Shown piece by piece: positions 18,201-25,185 of a stretch of DNA of 64,000 nucleotides. Numbering within the stretch: position 1 is the first letter of the stretch; each line of letters begins with the position of its first letter. The notes under the pieces were generated by a model. The model made no database searches. It was not told where the DNA came from and saw nothing but the letters and a program-made list of their open reading frames with translations. Origin of the DNA: Pontibacter sp. SGAir0037 (GTDB lineage Bacteria; Bacteroidota; Bacteroidia; Cytophagales; Hymenobacteraceae); the NCBI RefSeq assembly GCF_005491705.1, contig NZ_CP028092.1, forward strand, positions 5,084,001-5,148,000. Direction: 5' to 3'. A program made the translations under genes and the position numbers.

Positions 18201-18578
18201 TTAAGGAGCCTGCGGTTGAATGGTGATTAAGAACATTCGGCATAAGGCACAGGTGCTTGCCACGCTTGCTGCGGAGACAGGCCTCGGCCCATGTACGGGC
18301 AGATAAAGGGTGTGACAACGGAGAAAGGCCGCCGCCGGAACTTGTGGTTGGTATACCACCATCGCAGGAGCTAGGGCGGCCTTGGACGCTAGTTGCTGAG
18401 GCACCACCTGTTGAAGTACCTCTTTGAAATGCCCTGACGTGGAGTCAGAGGATGGAGCTGTTTGGGAAAACGAAACGGAAGCACGCACACACTGTGCCTG
18501 GAGCAGGACAGCCGCAAACAGTATCAAGGATAGGAAAAAACACCGTGCAACAGCAGATTTGGTTCGTATACACTCCAT
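18201..18578 (-). CDS. Small exported protein, IQPxAP family (copy C)
   Basis: 125 residues. The N-terminus is basic (MECIRTKSAVAR), followed by a hydrophobic core (CFFLSLILFAAVLLQ) and AQCVRA as a cleavage-like end. The mature part has SSDSTSGHFKEVLQQVVPQQ, a Pro/Ala-rich middle and the end CALCRMFLITIQPQAP. The last residues (IQPxAP before the stop) match copy A at 6607-6966 (IQPNAP). It carries several Cys residues near the C-terminus. It is on the minus strand, isolated by about 450 bp on each side. No enzymatic motif is seen; an exported function is inferred only from the signal. Confidence 0.6.
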   Translation of the reverse strand: MECIRTKSAVARCFFLSLILFAAVLLQAQCVRASVSFSQTAPSSDSTSGHFKEVLQQVVPQQLASKAALAPAMVVYQPQVPAAAFLRCHTLYLPVHGPRPVSAASVASTCALCRMFLITIQPQAP

Positions 18579-19084
18579 GAGTCGGAGTAAAAGTAAGGCA
18601 ATAAAAGGGCAATAACTAGTCTATCGTTTGAAATATTGCGGGCAGGGCCTCGCCGGCTGAATAGGCAACGGAACCTGGAGGATCTTTTTTACAGAAGGCG
18701 TCTGCTTGTTAGTCGGGCAGTTTGGAATTGCAACAGTTTACTGGAGGGTTTTTGTTAGGCAGCTACTTTATTATTCAGATAAAGGTTTTCTTACTGGCAA
18801 GGTGTCAGATAGACCAGAGCCGAATGCCTCCTCTCCCTGTTGTAGAAAATCAACCGCCTGGGATCGATGCCCGCTCATTGGCTACCTCTTTTACCGATCC
18901 CCTCGCATAGGAGAGGTCAATGGCCATCTGTTTAAAGGAGCGTCAAATATACGTCTATCCATAATAGTCAAATTTAAAGTTATCAAATTAAATCTGCCTA
19001 ATAAAGGTCTCCAGTCAAAGGTAGCAACTCCATAATGGACCAGGATATTCTGATGGAGACTCACAAACAGCAAGTAACACGACA
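18579..19084. other. 506-bp gap marking the change to AT-rich DNA
   Basis: No gene is supported. A 109-codon frame at 18706-19035 has no motif and a Cys/Arg-rich chance-like peptide. Base composition falls from GC-rich to AT-rich within this gap (around 18.9 kb), consistent with the left edge of an acquired or decayed segment. Confidence 0.4.
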
Positions 19085-19246
19085 ATGGCAACCTATTCTA
19101 TTGATTCTTATTCGTCAACTGTTGGAGGAGCTGCAACATTTCATCAAGCTTTACCTGGAGGGAAATCAGGTTTAAATCCTGTAGGTACAACTCAGAACAC
19201 TAACGAAATTGGTAAAAAAACTTTTTTGCATACAGCAAAAAAATAA
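19085..19246 (+). CDS. Short orphan ORF of 53 residues, possible C-terminal fragment
   Basis: The peptide starts MATYSIDSYSSTVGGAATFH and continues with GGKSGLNPVGTTQNTNEIGK to a Lys-rich end. It has no signal or domain. The Gly/Ser/Thr/Asn-rich composition suggests a surface or secreted protein tail, so this may be the remaining 3' end of a longer gene. It is followed after 10 bp by an exported protein whose frame is broken. Both are AT-rich. Confidence 0.35.
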   Translation: MATYSIDSYSSTVGGAATFHQALPGGKSGLNPVGTTQNTNEIGKKTFLHTAKK

Positions 19247-19256
19247 CTTTATGCAT

Positions 19257-19696
19257 ATGAAAAAAATGTATTTTCTAAACTTGCTCTTGCTGCACTTTTG
19301 AACTTATCAGTAAGTGCTCAATCTAAATATATCATTTATGATCTACCCGAAGGAGTTACTGATAAAGTGAAGGAATATATTAAAGAAAATAAAAATTGTT
19401 CTCGGTTTGTGGCTAAACTGTCTGTAAACGCTGATATGAATTATGTGCTGTCAATAATAGATAATTCTGAGCCCTTGGATGCAGACAATTTAATAAATGA
19501 GAAAATTATGAAGAGGACCAATAGAAGGCTGAGAGTAAATGAAAATTGTTTTTTGCCTTTGCTTTTTGAGGAGGATCTTATTTTTACAGATTTTGGTAGA
19601 GAGAAACAATCAGATGGAAGAATAGCTAGAAAAAGAATACTGTTCAATTTTGATGGTTTTACAATTACTTTTGATAAACTAGGCAGAATATATTAA
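19257..19696 (+). pseudogene. Small secreted protein with a frameshift at an A run in its signal peptide
   Basis: The frame ending at 19696 is open from about 19259 and reads, near its start, KNVFSKLALAALLNLSVSAQ: a near-perfect signal peptide with a VSA-Q cleavage site. It has no in-frame ATG. The ATG at 19257 is in another frame and stops after 14 codons. One extra A in the seven-A run (19260-19266) would join the two as MKKNVFSK... and give a protein of about 146 residues. The mature part (KYIIYDLPEGVTDKVKEYIK ... FNFDGFTITFDKLGRIY) is unrecognised. Either the gene is off, slippage-controlled, or the run length is a sequencing error; TTG 19298 is a weak alternative start. Confidence 0.55.
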
Positions 19697-19852
19697 TAAT
19701 ATTTTCCCCAATGGCATGGGTTTGGACCTGTAAACGATGCTTACAATTCAATATCATAGCAGAGGCCCTTTCTAATCAGTATCGGGCTTTTGCTTTTCCG
19801 CTGCTAGCTTATCCAGAGAACAAAGTCATTGCCGCTTGACATGCCTAACCAC

Positions 19853-19872
19853 GGTAAAGCGGGGTTCGTCCG
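19853..19872. repeat. 20-bp direct repeat, copy 1 (left of higBA)
   Basis: Identical to 20884-20903 (ggtaaagcggggttcgtccg). The two copies bracket the toxin-antitoxin genes about 1.03 kb apart in the same orientation. A further partial match (aaagtcaNNgccg) lies 30-50 bp to the left of each copy, so the repeated unit is longer and diverged. Confidence 0.85.
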
Positions 19873-19966
19873 TGCCCTCGGCCGGACTGCACTCCGGCAA
19901 AAGCAAGGCTGTACAAGATCCCTTCTTGCTCAAAATATCAGTGTTTGGAAAATATTACTCGCTTGA

Positions 19967-20007
19967 GTTGTCGTATTGACAACAATGGCATATATTTATC
20001 GTATAAT
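19967..20007 (+). promoter_or_regulatory. Candidate higBA operator and promoter
   Basis: The perfect inverted repeat gttgtc-gtatt-gacaac at 19967-19983 contains TTGACA (19976-19981). TATAAT lies at 20002-20007, 10 bp before the higB ATG. The 20-bp spacing is longer than a textbook sigma-70 spacer. The palindrome is a natural site for autorepression by HigA. Confidence 0.5.
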
Positions 20008-20017
20008 TTAAAGGGAA

Positions 20018-20311
20018 ATGCATGTTCTAAGTCATAAGAAACTCAAGGAATACTGTCAATCGCACGCTGCCGCGAAACAGTATCTATTATCGTGGTACAA
20101 GACCACCGAGGCGGCCCAATGGAACTCCGTAAACGACATGCACGCTGACTTTCCAAGCGCGGAGCTAATAGTCGATGGGAAAGTGGTGTTTAACATCAAG
20201 GCCAATGACTTCAGGCTGGTAGCATTGGTCGGGTTTAGAAGCAAGAAAGTGTTCCTGCTCTGGTTTGGAAGCCATGCGGAATACGACAAGATTAAAATAG
20301 AAGACCTTTAG
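20018..20311 (+). CDS. higB: HigB-type mRNA-interferase toxin
   Basis: 97 residues with the HigB_toxin layout: HKKLKEYCQSHAAAKQYLLS, then WYKTTEAAQWNSVNDMHADF, SAELIVDGKVVFNIKANDFR and VALVGFRSKKVFLLWFGSHA. The family cleaves mRNA on the ribosome. The upstream higB, downstream higA order fits the higBA gene order (toxin first). The ATG at 20018 is preceded at once by a purine-rich AAAGGGAA, giving a very short leader. The pair lies between direct repeats in an AT-rich debris region, consistent with a mobile addiction module. Confidence 0.92.
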   Translation: MHVLSHKKLKEYCQSHAAAKQYLLSWYKTTEAAQWNSVNDMHADFPSAELIVDGKVVFNIKANDFRLVALVGFRSKKVFLLWFGSHAEYDKIKIEDL

Positions 20312-20356
20312 CAAAGGATAAAGCACAAATCGCCCTGTGCAAAGTAGTGGAAATTA

Positions 20357-20379
20357 CTAACTGCCTGTAAGGCCGTTAG
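20357..20379. repeat. Hairpin between higB and higA
   Basis: The hairpin ctaac-t-gcct-gta-aggc-c-gttag lies in the 94-bp space between the two genes. Its core, ctgcctgtaaggc, is identical to the first hairpin after tatA (10657-10669). It may reduce or uncouple expression of the second gene. Confidence 0.5.
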
Positions 20380-20405
20380 GTCTAAATGATAAAGACCGTA
20401 ATAAA

Positions 20406-20768
20406 ATGAATATTCACTTAATACATAACGAAGCCGAGTATCAGGCAGCCCTCAAACAAATCAGAGCGCTGTGGGATGCTCCTGAAGGAACCCCGGAGAA
20501 TGAGACGCTGGAGATGCTGTCTCTTGTAGTTAAAAAGTATGAGGAGGAGCACTATCCTATCGAGGAGCCGGATCCAATTGAGTACATTAAAATCCGCATG
20601 GAAGAACTTGGTTTGAACCAGGAGGACCTGGTGCCTTATATGGGAGACAAGGGAAACGTATCCAAAGTGCTGAACAGAAAGCGAAGCCTGTCACTCGATA
20701 TGATTCGCAAGCTGCACAAGGGGTTAAGATTCCCGCTCGAAGTACTGATAGCAGAACCAGCGCTATAA
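20406..20768 (+). CDS. higA: HigA-type antitoxin with helix-turn-helix
   Basis: 120 residues. The N-terminal part (MNIHLIHNEAEYQAALKQIR, DAPEGTPENETLEMLSLVV) is the usual toxin-binding region. The C-terminal part is a HTH_XRE-like domain: IKIRMEELGLNQEDLVPYMG, GNVSKVLNRKRSLSLDMIRK. It should neutralise HigB and repress the operon through the palindrome at 19967-19983. The intergenic gap to higB (94 bp) is unusually large for this module and holds a hairpin. A terminator follows the stop. Confidence 0.93.
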   Translation: MNIHLIHNEAEYQAALKQIRALWDAPEGTPENETLEMLSLVVKKYEEEHYPIEEPDPIEYIKIRMEELGLNQEDLVPYMGDKGNVSKVLNRKRSLSLDMIRKLHKGLRFPLEVLIAEPAL

Positions 20769-20790
20769 AATCAGTTTAACCTGTAACATA

Positions 20791-20832
20791 AAAGCCTTGA
20801 TACTTTAAGTGGTGCCAGGGCTTTCTCTTTTC
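20791..20832 (+). terminator. higBA terminator
   Basis: Stem aaagccttg / ccagggcttt (20791-20799 with 20815-20824, one wobble pair), followed by tctcttttc. It starts 22 bp after the higA stop. Confidence 0.6.
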
Positions 20833-20883
20833 AAATGTCTAACCAGAAAGTCACCGCCGATACCTTTAGATAAGCCATTGGCA

Positions 20884-20903
20884 GGTAAAGCGGGGTTCGT
20901 CCG
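20884..20903. repeat. 20-bp direct repeat, copy 2 (right of higBA)
   Basis: Exact match to 19853-19872 in the same orientation. It delimits the toxin-antitoxin module and may mark recombination or insertion borders. Confidence 0.85.
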
Positions 20904-21095
20904 CTGCTCGCTTAGTTACATCAGCCAAAAGGTTTACTTTGAGTGACGCAATTCTTGTTAGGACCGCATTATTATTCTACTGATAACCACTTTTTACCGC
21001 TTTTTCAGATTATATCCTTTTCTTTGATGTTTGCTCTACTGTTTCTTAGTTACCTACTGGCCGATCAACGGCCAATAGGTGGCCAATTCGGCCAA

Positions 21096-22421
21096 TTAGC
21101 GGCCAATTCCGGCCCACTCATATTTTGAGCCACGACCCATGCCCGTGTGGCTGAAAATGGCCATATCAACAAGCTGCTGCAGCTCCTCGGTGGCCGTGGT
21201 CTTACCAACACTGTTAATAGTTTGATAAATGGAGTTATTGATGCTGCCGTGTTCCTTTACATAAGCCACTGCCTTCAGTTGCCTGTCGTTGAGCCCAGCC
21301 TTTGCAAGCTGTTCCTCAGCGAGTCGGTTCTTGTAGAGTATGATCAGAAAGCCACCGTCCAGCTCCTGCATATCCGGCTCGGGTAAGCCGGCTTCTTTGC
21401 AGGCCTCCAGAATTTTAATGGTGCCCCTGCCCCAGGAATCGATATAGCCTCCTTTGAAGCAGACGTCCGCAATGACAGGATTTCGCGGCCGGGAAGGATG
21501 CTGCCTTTTGAGAGCATCAAGAGATAAGCCTTCAGGGAGGGAGCCTTCGTTCCAGATACTGAAACTGTCATCATACATCCTGATCTGTACGCTGCTGCCC
21601 ATGTAGTTCCGATGCACCAAAGCGTTGAGAAGCATCTCACGAATGGCCGCGACCGGGTACTCATCCCGCTCAACACGCTGCAGGCCTTCAAAATCAACAG
21701 ACTTGGTGAAGAACTTGTGGTTCAAGTTGGCGGTTACCTCTGTCATCAACGAAATAAGATTGCCTTCAACCACCTCCTGAAACTTAAGGTCCGCGTCGTC
21801 CTTGCCAAACCGACCCATCTTCACCACCATATTGGGATAGAACCGCCCGGGGTCTTTACCGAATAGGATGACGGCTGCTCGCTTGAGCTGCCCTTTCTCG
21901 GAGAGCCGGAGTTTTTCAAGCAGATCTCCCACGCTCAGGCCGGATACGTCCGGCAGACGCCCGGCTTTCAGAGCATCACCCAAGAACTTATCAACGCTTG
22001 CAGTGTCTATATCCTCTAGGGTGGCAGCGGGCTCTGTCACATCATCCCAGGTTTTGCCAGCCCTCCTCAGCAGGAACTCCGTCAGGGAGTGACCCGTGAG
22101 TTCTGTTGTAGTGCTGCCGCTACGGTAGTAATACCTGCCGCGCAGGGAGACAGCGACAGAGTAGGGCAGTGTGATGATTTCTATGTAGTGGCTCCCGTTT
22201 TCTTGGTGAAGGTTGACCTCCACCAAGATACCCAGTTGATTTCTCACCTTTTGTGGGATGCTTTCCATCAGGGACTTTGATTCCTGTAGGTGCACCACAC
22301 TGCCATTATCGTCCCTACCGATGAAAATGGTGCCTCCTTGTGCATTGGCAAAGCCACATATCCCTTTGAGATAATCGTCGTGCCAACTCTGCTTGTACTC
22401 AATATTATGTTGTTCGGACAT
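21096..22421 (-). CDS. AlbA_2 (Schlafen-type) / GHKL ATP-binding putative regulator
   Basis: 441 residues from ATG at 22421. The start is MSEQHNIEYKQSWHDDYLKG, the standard beginning of AlbA_2 proteins; an upstream in-frame codon exists but adds a non-family leader. Order: AlbA_2 domain (about 5-125; ICGFANAQGGTIFIGRDDNG), linker, a GHKL-type C-terminal ATP-binding region with IREMLLNALVHRNY and DSWGRGTIKILEACKEAGLP, then a winged-helix-like end (LNDRQLKAVAYVKEHGSINN). Such proteins are called transcriptional regulators or ATP-binding proteins and are frequent in defence and mobile islands. GC-rich motif copies lie at the 3' border. It probably arrived with the neighbouring accessory genes. 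Confidence 0.88.
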   Translation of the reverse strand: MSEQHNIEYKQSWHDDYLKGICGFANAQGGTIFIGRDDNGSVVHLQESKSLMESIPQKVRNQLGILVEVNLHQENGSHYIEIITLPYSVAVSLRGRYYYRSGSTTTELTGHSLTEFLLRRAGKTWDDVTEPAATLEDIDTASVDKFLGDALKAGRLPDVSGLSVGDLLEKLRLSEKGQLKRAAVILFGKDPGRFYPNMVVKMGRFGKDDADLKFQEVVEGNLISLMTEVTANLNHKFFTKSVDFEGLQRVERDEYPVAAIREMLLNALVHRNYMGSSVQIRMYDDSFSIWNEGSLPEGLSLDALKRQHPSRPRNPVIADVCFKGGYIDSWGRGTIKILEACKEAGLPEPDMQELDGGFLIILYKNRLAEEQLAKAGLNDRQLKAVAYVKEHGSINNSIYQTINSVGKTTATEELQQLVDMAIFSHTGMGRGSKYEWAGIGR

Positions 22422-22679
22422 GATGGTGATTTGTATCTGGTGTCGCCACAGCGATAGTTGCAAAAGCTTCCTCAAAGATACAAATAAGCAGTTGATGATC
22501 TTTTAAAGCAACCACTTGGTTTCTAAATAGCGATAGGAAAATTTTTAATGGCTAACAGAAGTTAATAATCAATTTAATGCTTCAGTAATGGTATCTTTAT
22601 AAAGTAGAGAAGTCAGAGTTTTAAGCTTGTTTTTCATTCAAAAAAATTACTCACGATTATTAAAAATTTATTTTGATCT

Positions 22680-24093
22680 ATGACTATAGATTTTCTTAAA
22701 AGCAGTGCATTGGTGGATTTTGGGATAAGATTAAGGCTTTCATTTGGATGATGCTATCCACCTTTCTCTGAAAAGTTGAAATTAAATCTGAAGAGGCACA
22801 TGATACCGTCATTGCTTATTTGGTAACTCACCATAAAAAACTGGCAGGCTACAACAAAGCATATGGTACAAAATACGAATCGTTCAGAAATGGCAAATAC
22901 GGGCTGGTCCCCTATGAGAAATTCGGTACCTCATCATGATATTCTTAACCAATAAGAAATTTCTTGGTGTTCGACTCTCCTTCTTCTTTAGCCAGACCAA
23001 CATCAATATGGGTAATTCTGAACACCCACATGGAGGAGCGGATGATACAGAGAAGACCTATTCCTATATTTTGAGCTTAAGAGGAACATTAGACACGGAT
23101 GAAATTGTGGAGAACTCTGTGGTGGCTAGAAATAACATGAACTGGAATATTGATGAAGACGAAGCGAATTCGAATAGATTTGACATTTTCTACTTTCCTG
23201 AGAGGGAGTATGGAGGAAATGAAAGAGGGTTACGGAATGTCGGTTATGCCTGGTATAAACAAAGCCAATACAGGATACTAGGGGTTAAGCAAGATGAATT
23301 AGGTAGAGAAAGGAAAAGTAACGGAAATGCACTTGAAAATTTGTTTTTCCCCAATGAGGTGAAGGAACTTATGTTATGGGTGAAGAGCAAGGAATGGTAT
23401 AAGGAGAAAAATATACCATGGAAACGGGGGTGGTTGCTGTATGGCCCACCCGGGACAGGTAAAACTGCTTTGGCCAAGCCTTTTGCCGAAGATCTGGATA
23501 TGCCTATCTACTTTTTTTCTTTGGCCCAAATGTCGAACAATGATCTGATTAGCTCTTGGCAGAGTATGCAACTAAATATACCATGCATCGCCTTAATTGA
23601 AGATATTGACAATGTGTTTGATAAAAGGAAAAACATCTGTCAAAACCCTTTAACATTTTCAAGAACGCTTAGTGGCGACCATGACGATAACGACAACAAC
23701 AGCGGAGCCATGAAGACGCCTCTCACCTTTGATACACTTCTGAATTGTATAGATGGTGTTGATAAATCAGATGGAATATTTACGATTATAACAACAAATG
23801 ACATAACTAAAATTGATTCTGCTATTGGGGTTCCGAAGACTCTGGTAGATGGTACTCAGGTGTTTGTGTCTTCGAGGCCGGGTAGAATTGACAGAGCCAT
23901 TGAGTTGACTTATATGAAGAAAGAAAACAAGATAGAAATGGCAACAAAAATTTTAGGTGAGTTTGAAGACAAGTTGAGCGAAGTTTTAGAGCACATTAAA
24001 ACGGATATTGAGGAACCCCCCGCTCAGTTCCAAGAATATTGTTCACAAATAGCTTTGACCTCCTCCCCAAAAATGAACACCTTTAAAATATAG
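22680..24093 (+). pseudogene. BCS1-like AAA ATPase gene with several lesions
   Basis: From ATG 22680 (MTIDFLKSSALVD), the frame must shift at the T run near 22717-22720 to reach FWDKIKAFIWMMLSTFL, a membrane helix. An in-frame TGA follows at 22769. The frame then reads KVEIKSEEAHDTVIAYLVTH up to LVPYEKFGTSS and a TGA at 22937; one missing base there returns to the long frame (22936-24093). That frame holds Walker A GPPGTGKTA, Walker B CIALIEDIDNVF, the sensor FTIITTNDITKID and the arginine finger SSRPGRIDRAIEL. Membrane anchor plus BCS1_N plus AAA is the BCS1-like layout. At least three separate lesions indicate real decay, although the ATPase half could still be translated from 22936. Confidence 0.75.
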
Positions 24094-24132
24094 AAATGGT
24101 CAATAAGCGCACAGAACCAAATGTGAATTGAC

Positions 24133-24378
24133 ATGTAAAAAACTAGATTTATAAAGACGCAGATTATCTTCGCCCTCAAGCAAGCTGAGACAGGTATTAA
24201 AGTAGGAGAAGTCTGTCGCAAAATAGTATTTCTGAAGCCACCTTCTATAACTGGAAGAAAAAATAAGTGGATTAGGGGTATCTAAACTACGGAAGCTGCG
24301 GCAACTAAAGGAAGAGATCCAGCTGTTAAAGTAACTGATGGTCAACCTGTGCCTGGACAAACTAAACTGATGCTGTAG
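24133..24378 (+). pseudogene. IS3-family transposase OrfA relic
   Basis: Conceptual translation with frame changes gives KTRFIKTQIIFALKQAETGI, KVGEVCRKI, then ISEATFYNWKKK, SGLGVSKLRKLRQLKEEIQL and a partial leucine-zipper end. This is the OrfA (helix-turn-helix plus coiled-coil) pattern of IS3-type elements. The second codon is TAA where AAA is expected, there is a frame change after CRKI and another after WKKK, and several further stops. OrfB is absent, so the element is dead. Confidence 0.75.
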
Positions 24379-24650
24379 AATAGGGAAGAAGACCTTAGAG
24401 ATAGAGCGCGAAAGCGGAAGTTTTGGCCCCTACTGACGGGCACCTTATAACACATGGGGGAGTGGAAATTTATTTCAGTGGCCTAATAGTGTCAGAAGTT
24501 ATAAAAAACGAAACTAGATAACTCTGGATGCTTTTTGTGTATCCCAAAGGGAATTCTATCGTTATGCAGTTGATGTTAGTTGTAATCTCTCATACTAGTT
24601 GAATATGTAAATTAAAAAACTTATATTCGTAATGAGAAAATACTGAAGTT

Positions 24651-24751
24651 AGCCGAGGGGGCAAATTCGGATACCTTGGCTTTTTATGATGTTTATATAA
24701 TTGTAAATCAATAATATACGGCGGGGTTGCAAATCCCTCACTCTCTGCTGG
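24651..24751 (+). other. Degenerate tRNA-like sequence (possible attachment-site relic)
   Basis: The 3' part (about 24720-24751) reads cggggttgcaaatccctc then actctctgctg. It resembles a serine/leucine-type tRNA T-arm plus acceptor 3' strand (compare GGGTTCGAATCCCTC and CTCTCCGC), and its antisense translation AESEGF is the familiar echo of such tRNA ends. The 5' part has tagccgagggggcaaattcgg, loosely like the tRNA-Leu D-arm region. The acceptor strands do not pair, so it is not a functional tRNA. A hairpin terminator follows 20 bp later, as after real tRNA genes. Confidence 0.4.
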
Positions 24752-24770
24752 TAGGAATACTAAAATCAGC

Positions 24771-24805
24771 AAAAAGCCCGTAAATCAATGATTTATGGGC
24801 TTTTT
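24771..24805. terminator. Bidirectional terminator after the tRNA-like relic
   Basis: 17-bp stem (one wobble pair), left arm from 24771 (aaaaagcccgtaaatca), right arm ending in gggcttttt at 24805. A and T runs on both sides let it work on either strand. Confidence 0.75.
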
Positions 24806-24858
24806 CGTTTCTGCACCCTTGCTAAATCATTCAGTTTTTTTCTATCCTAAGGAGTACA

Positions 24859-24906
24859 ATTCGGATACCAAAAGCCAAAAGTACTTTTGGCTTTTGGTAT
24901 CCGAAT
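24859..24906. repeat. Perfect 48-bp palindrome (24-bp arms, no loop)
   Basis: Arms 24859-24882 and 24883-24906 are exact reverse complements. Each carries attcggatacc at its outer end, the same 11-mer found at 24666-24676 inside the tRNA-like relic. The inner sequence ccaaaagccaaaag has no loop, so it extrudes or binds as a dyad rather than acting as a simple terminator. Confidence 0.85.
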
Positions 24907-25185
24907 CTGCTATATTATTTTGATTTTCAGTAAAATATATATTTTGTGGAGCCTTGGTTGAATCGTTAATTTTGAGTGCAAAAGGAGGAGTGAAGTAGGG
25001 AACAAGCGGAATAGTTGTGGGGTAATTTAGTAGGCTGATGGTCGTTCGCTTTCAGGTACGAAGGTTTTAACAATTGAAAAGGAGGTATTTAGCTCTGTAT
25101 CACGTAGCCTCTTGTGAATATGATAAAGGCACACTATCAAGTTTAGCTGTTTATTAAAAGCCCTTGATCATTAGCTGCTCATTAA

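Larger units (their letters stand above)
19697..20017. other. 321-bp gap with repeat copy 1 and the higBA control region
   Basis: It contains the first copy of a 20-bp direct repeat (19853-19872), a hairpin ccgga...tccgg just after it, and the likely higBA operator and promoter (19967-20007). No gene is seen. Confidence 0.6.
20769..21095. other. 327-bp gap with terminator, repeat copy 2 and tandem GGCCAATT motifs
   Basis: Apart from the higBA terminator and the second direct repeat, the right end (21058-21115) carries several copies of a GGCCAAT-containing motif at irregular 10-12 bp spacing, touching the 3' end of the AlbA_2 gene. No gene is seen. Confidence 0.6.
24379..25185. other. 807-bp AT-rich non-coding stretch with tRNA-like relic, terminator and palindrome
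   Basis: No gene is supported. The notable parts are the tRNA-like sequence (about 24651-24751), the terminator (24771-24805) and the 48-bp palindrome (24859-24906), each listed separately. The 25.0-25.18 kb part is featureless. Confidence 0.6.

Noticed and set aside
18706..19035. 109-codon frame across the GC-to-AT transition
   Set aside because: Composition changes inside the frame and the peptide is irregular, so it is probably chance.
24590..24772. Minus-strand frame beginning near AESEGF
   Set aside because: It is the antisense translation of the tRNA-like sequence, not a protein; useful only as a clue to the relic.
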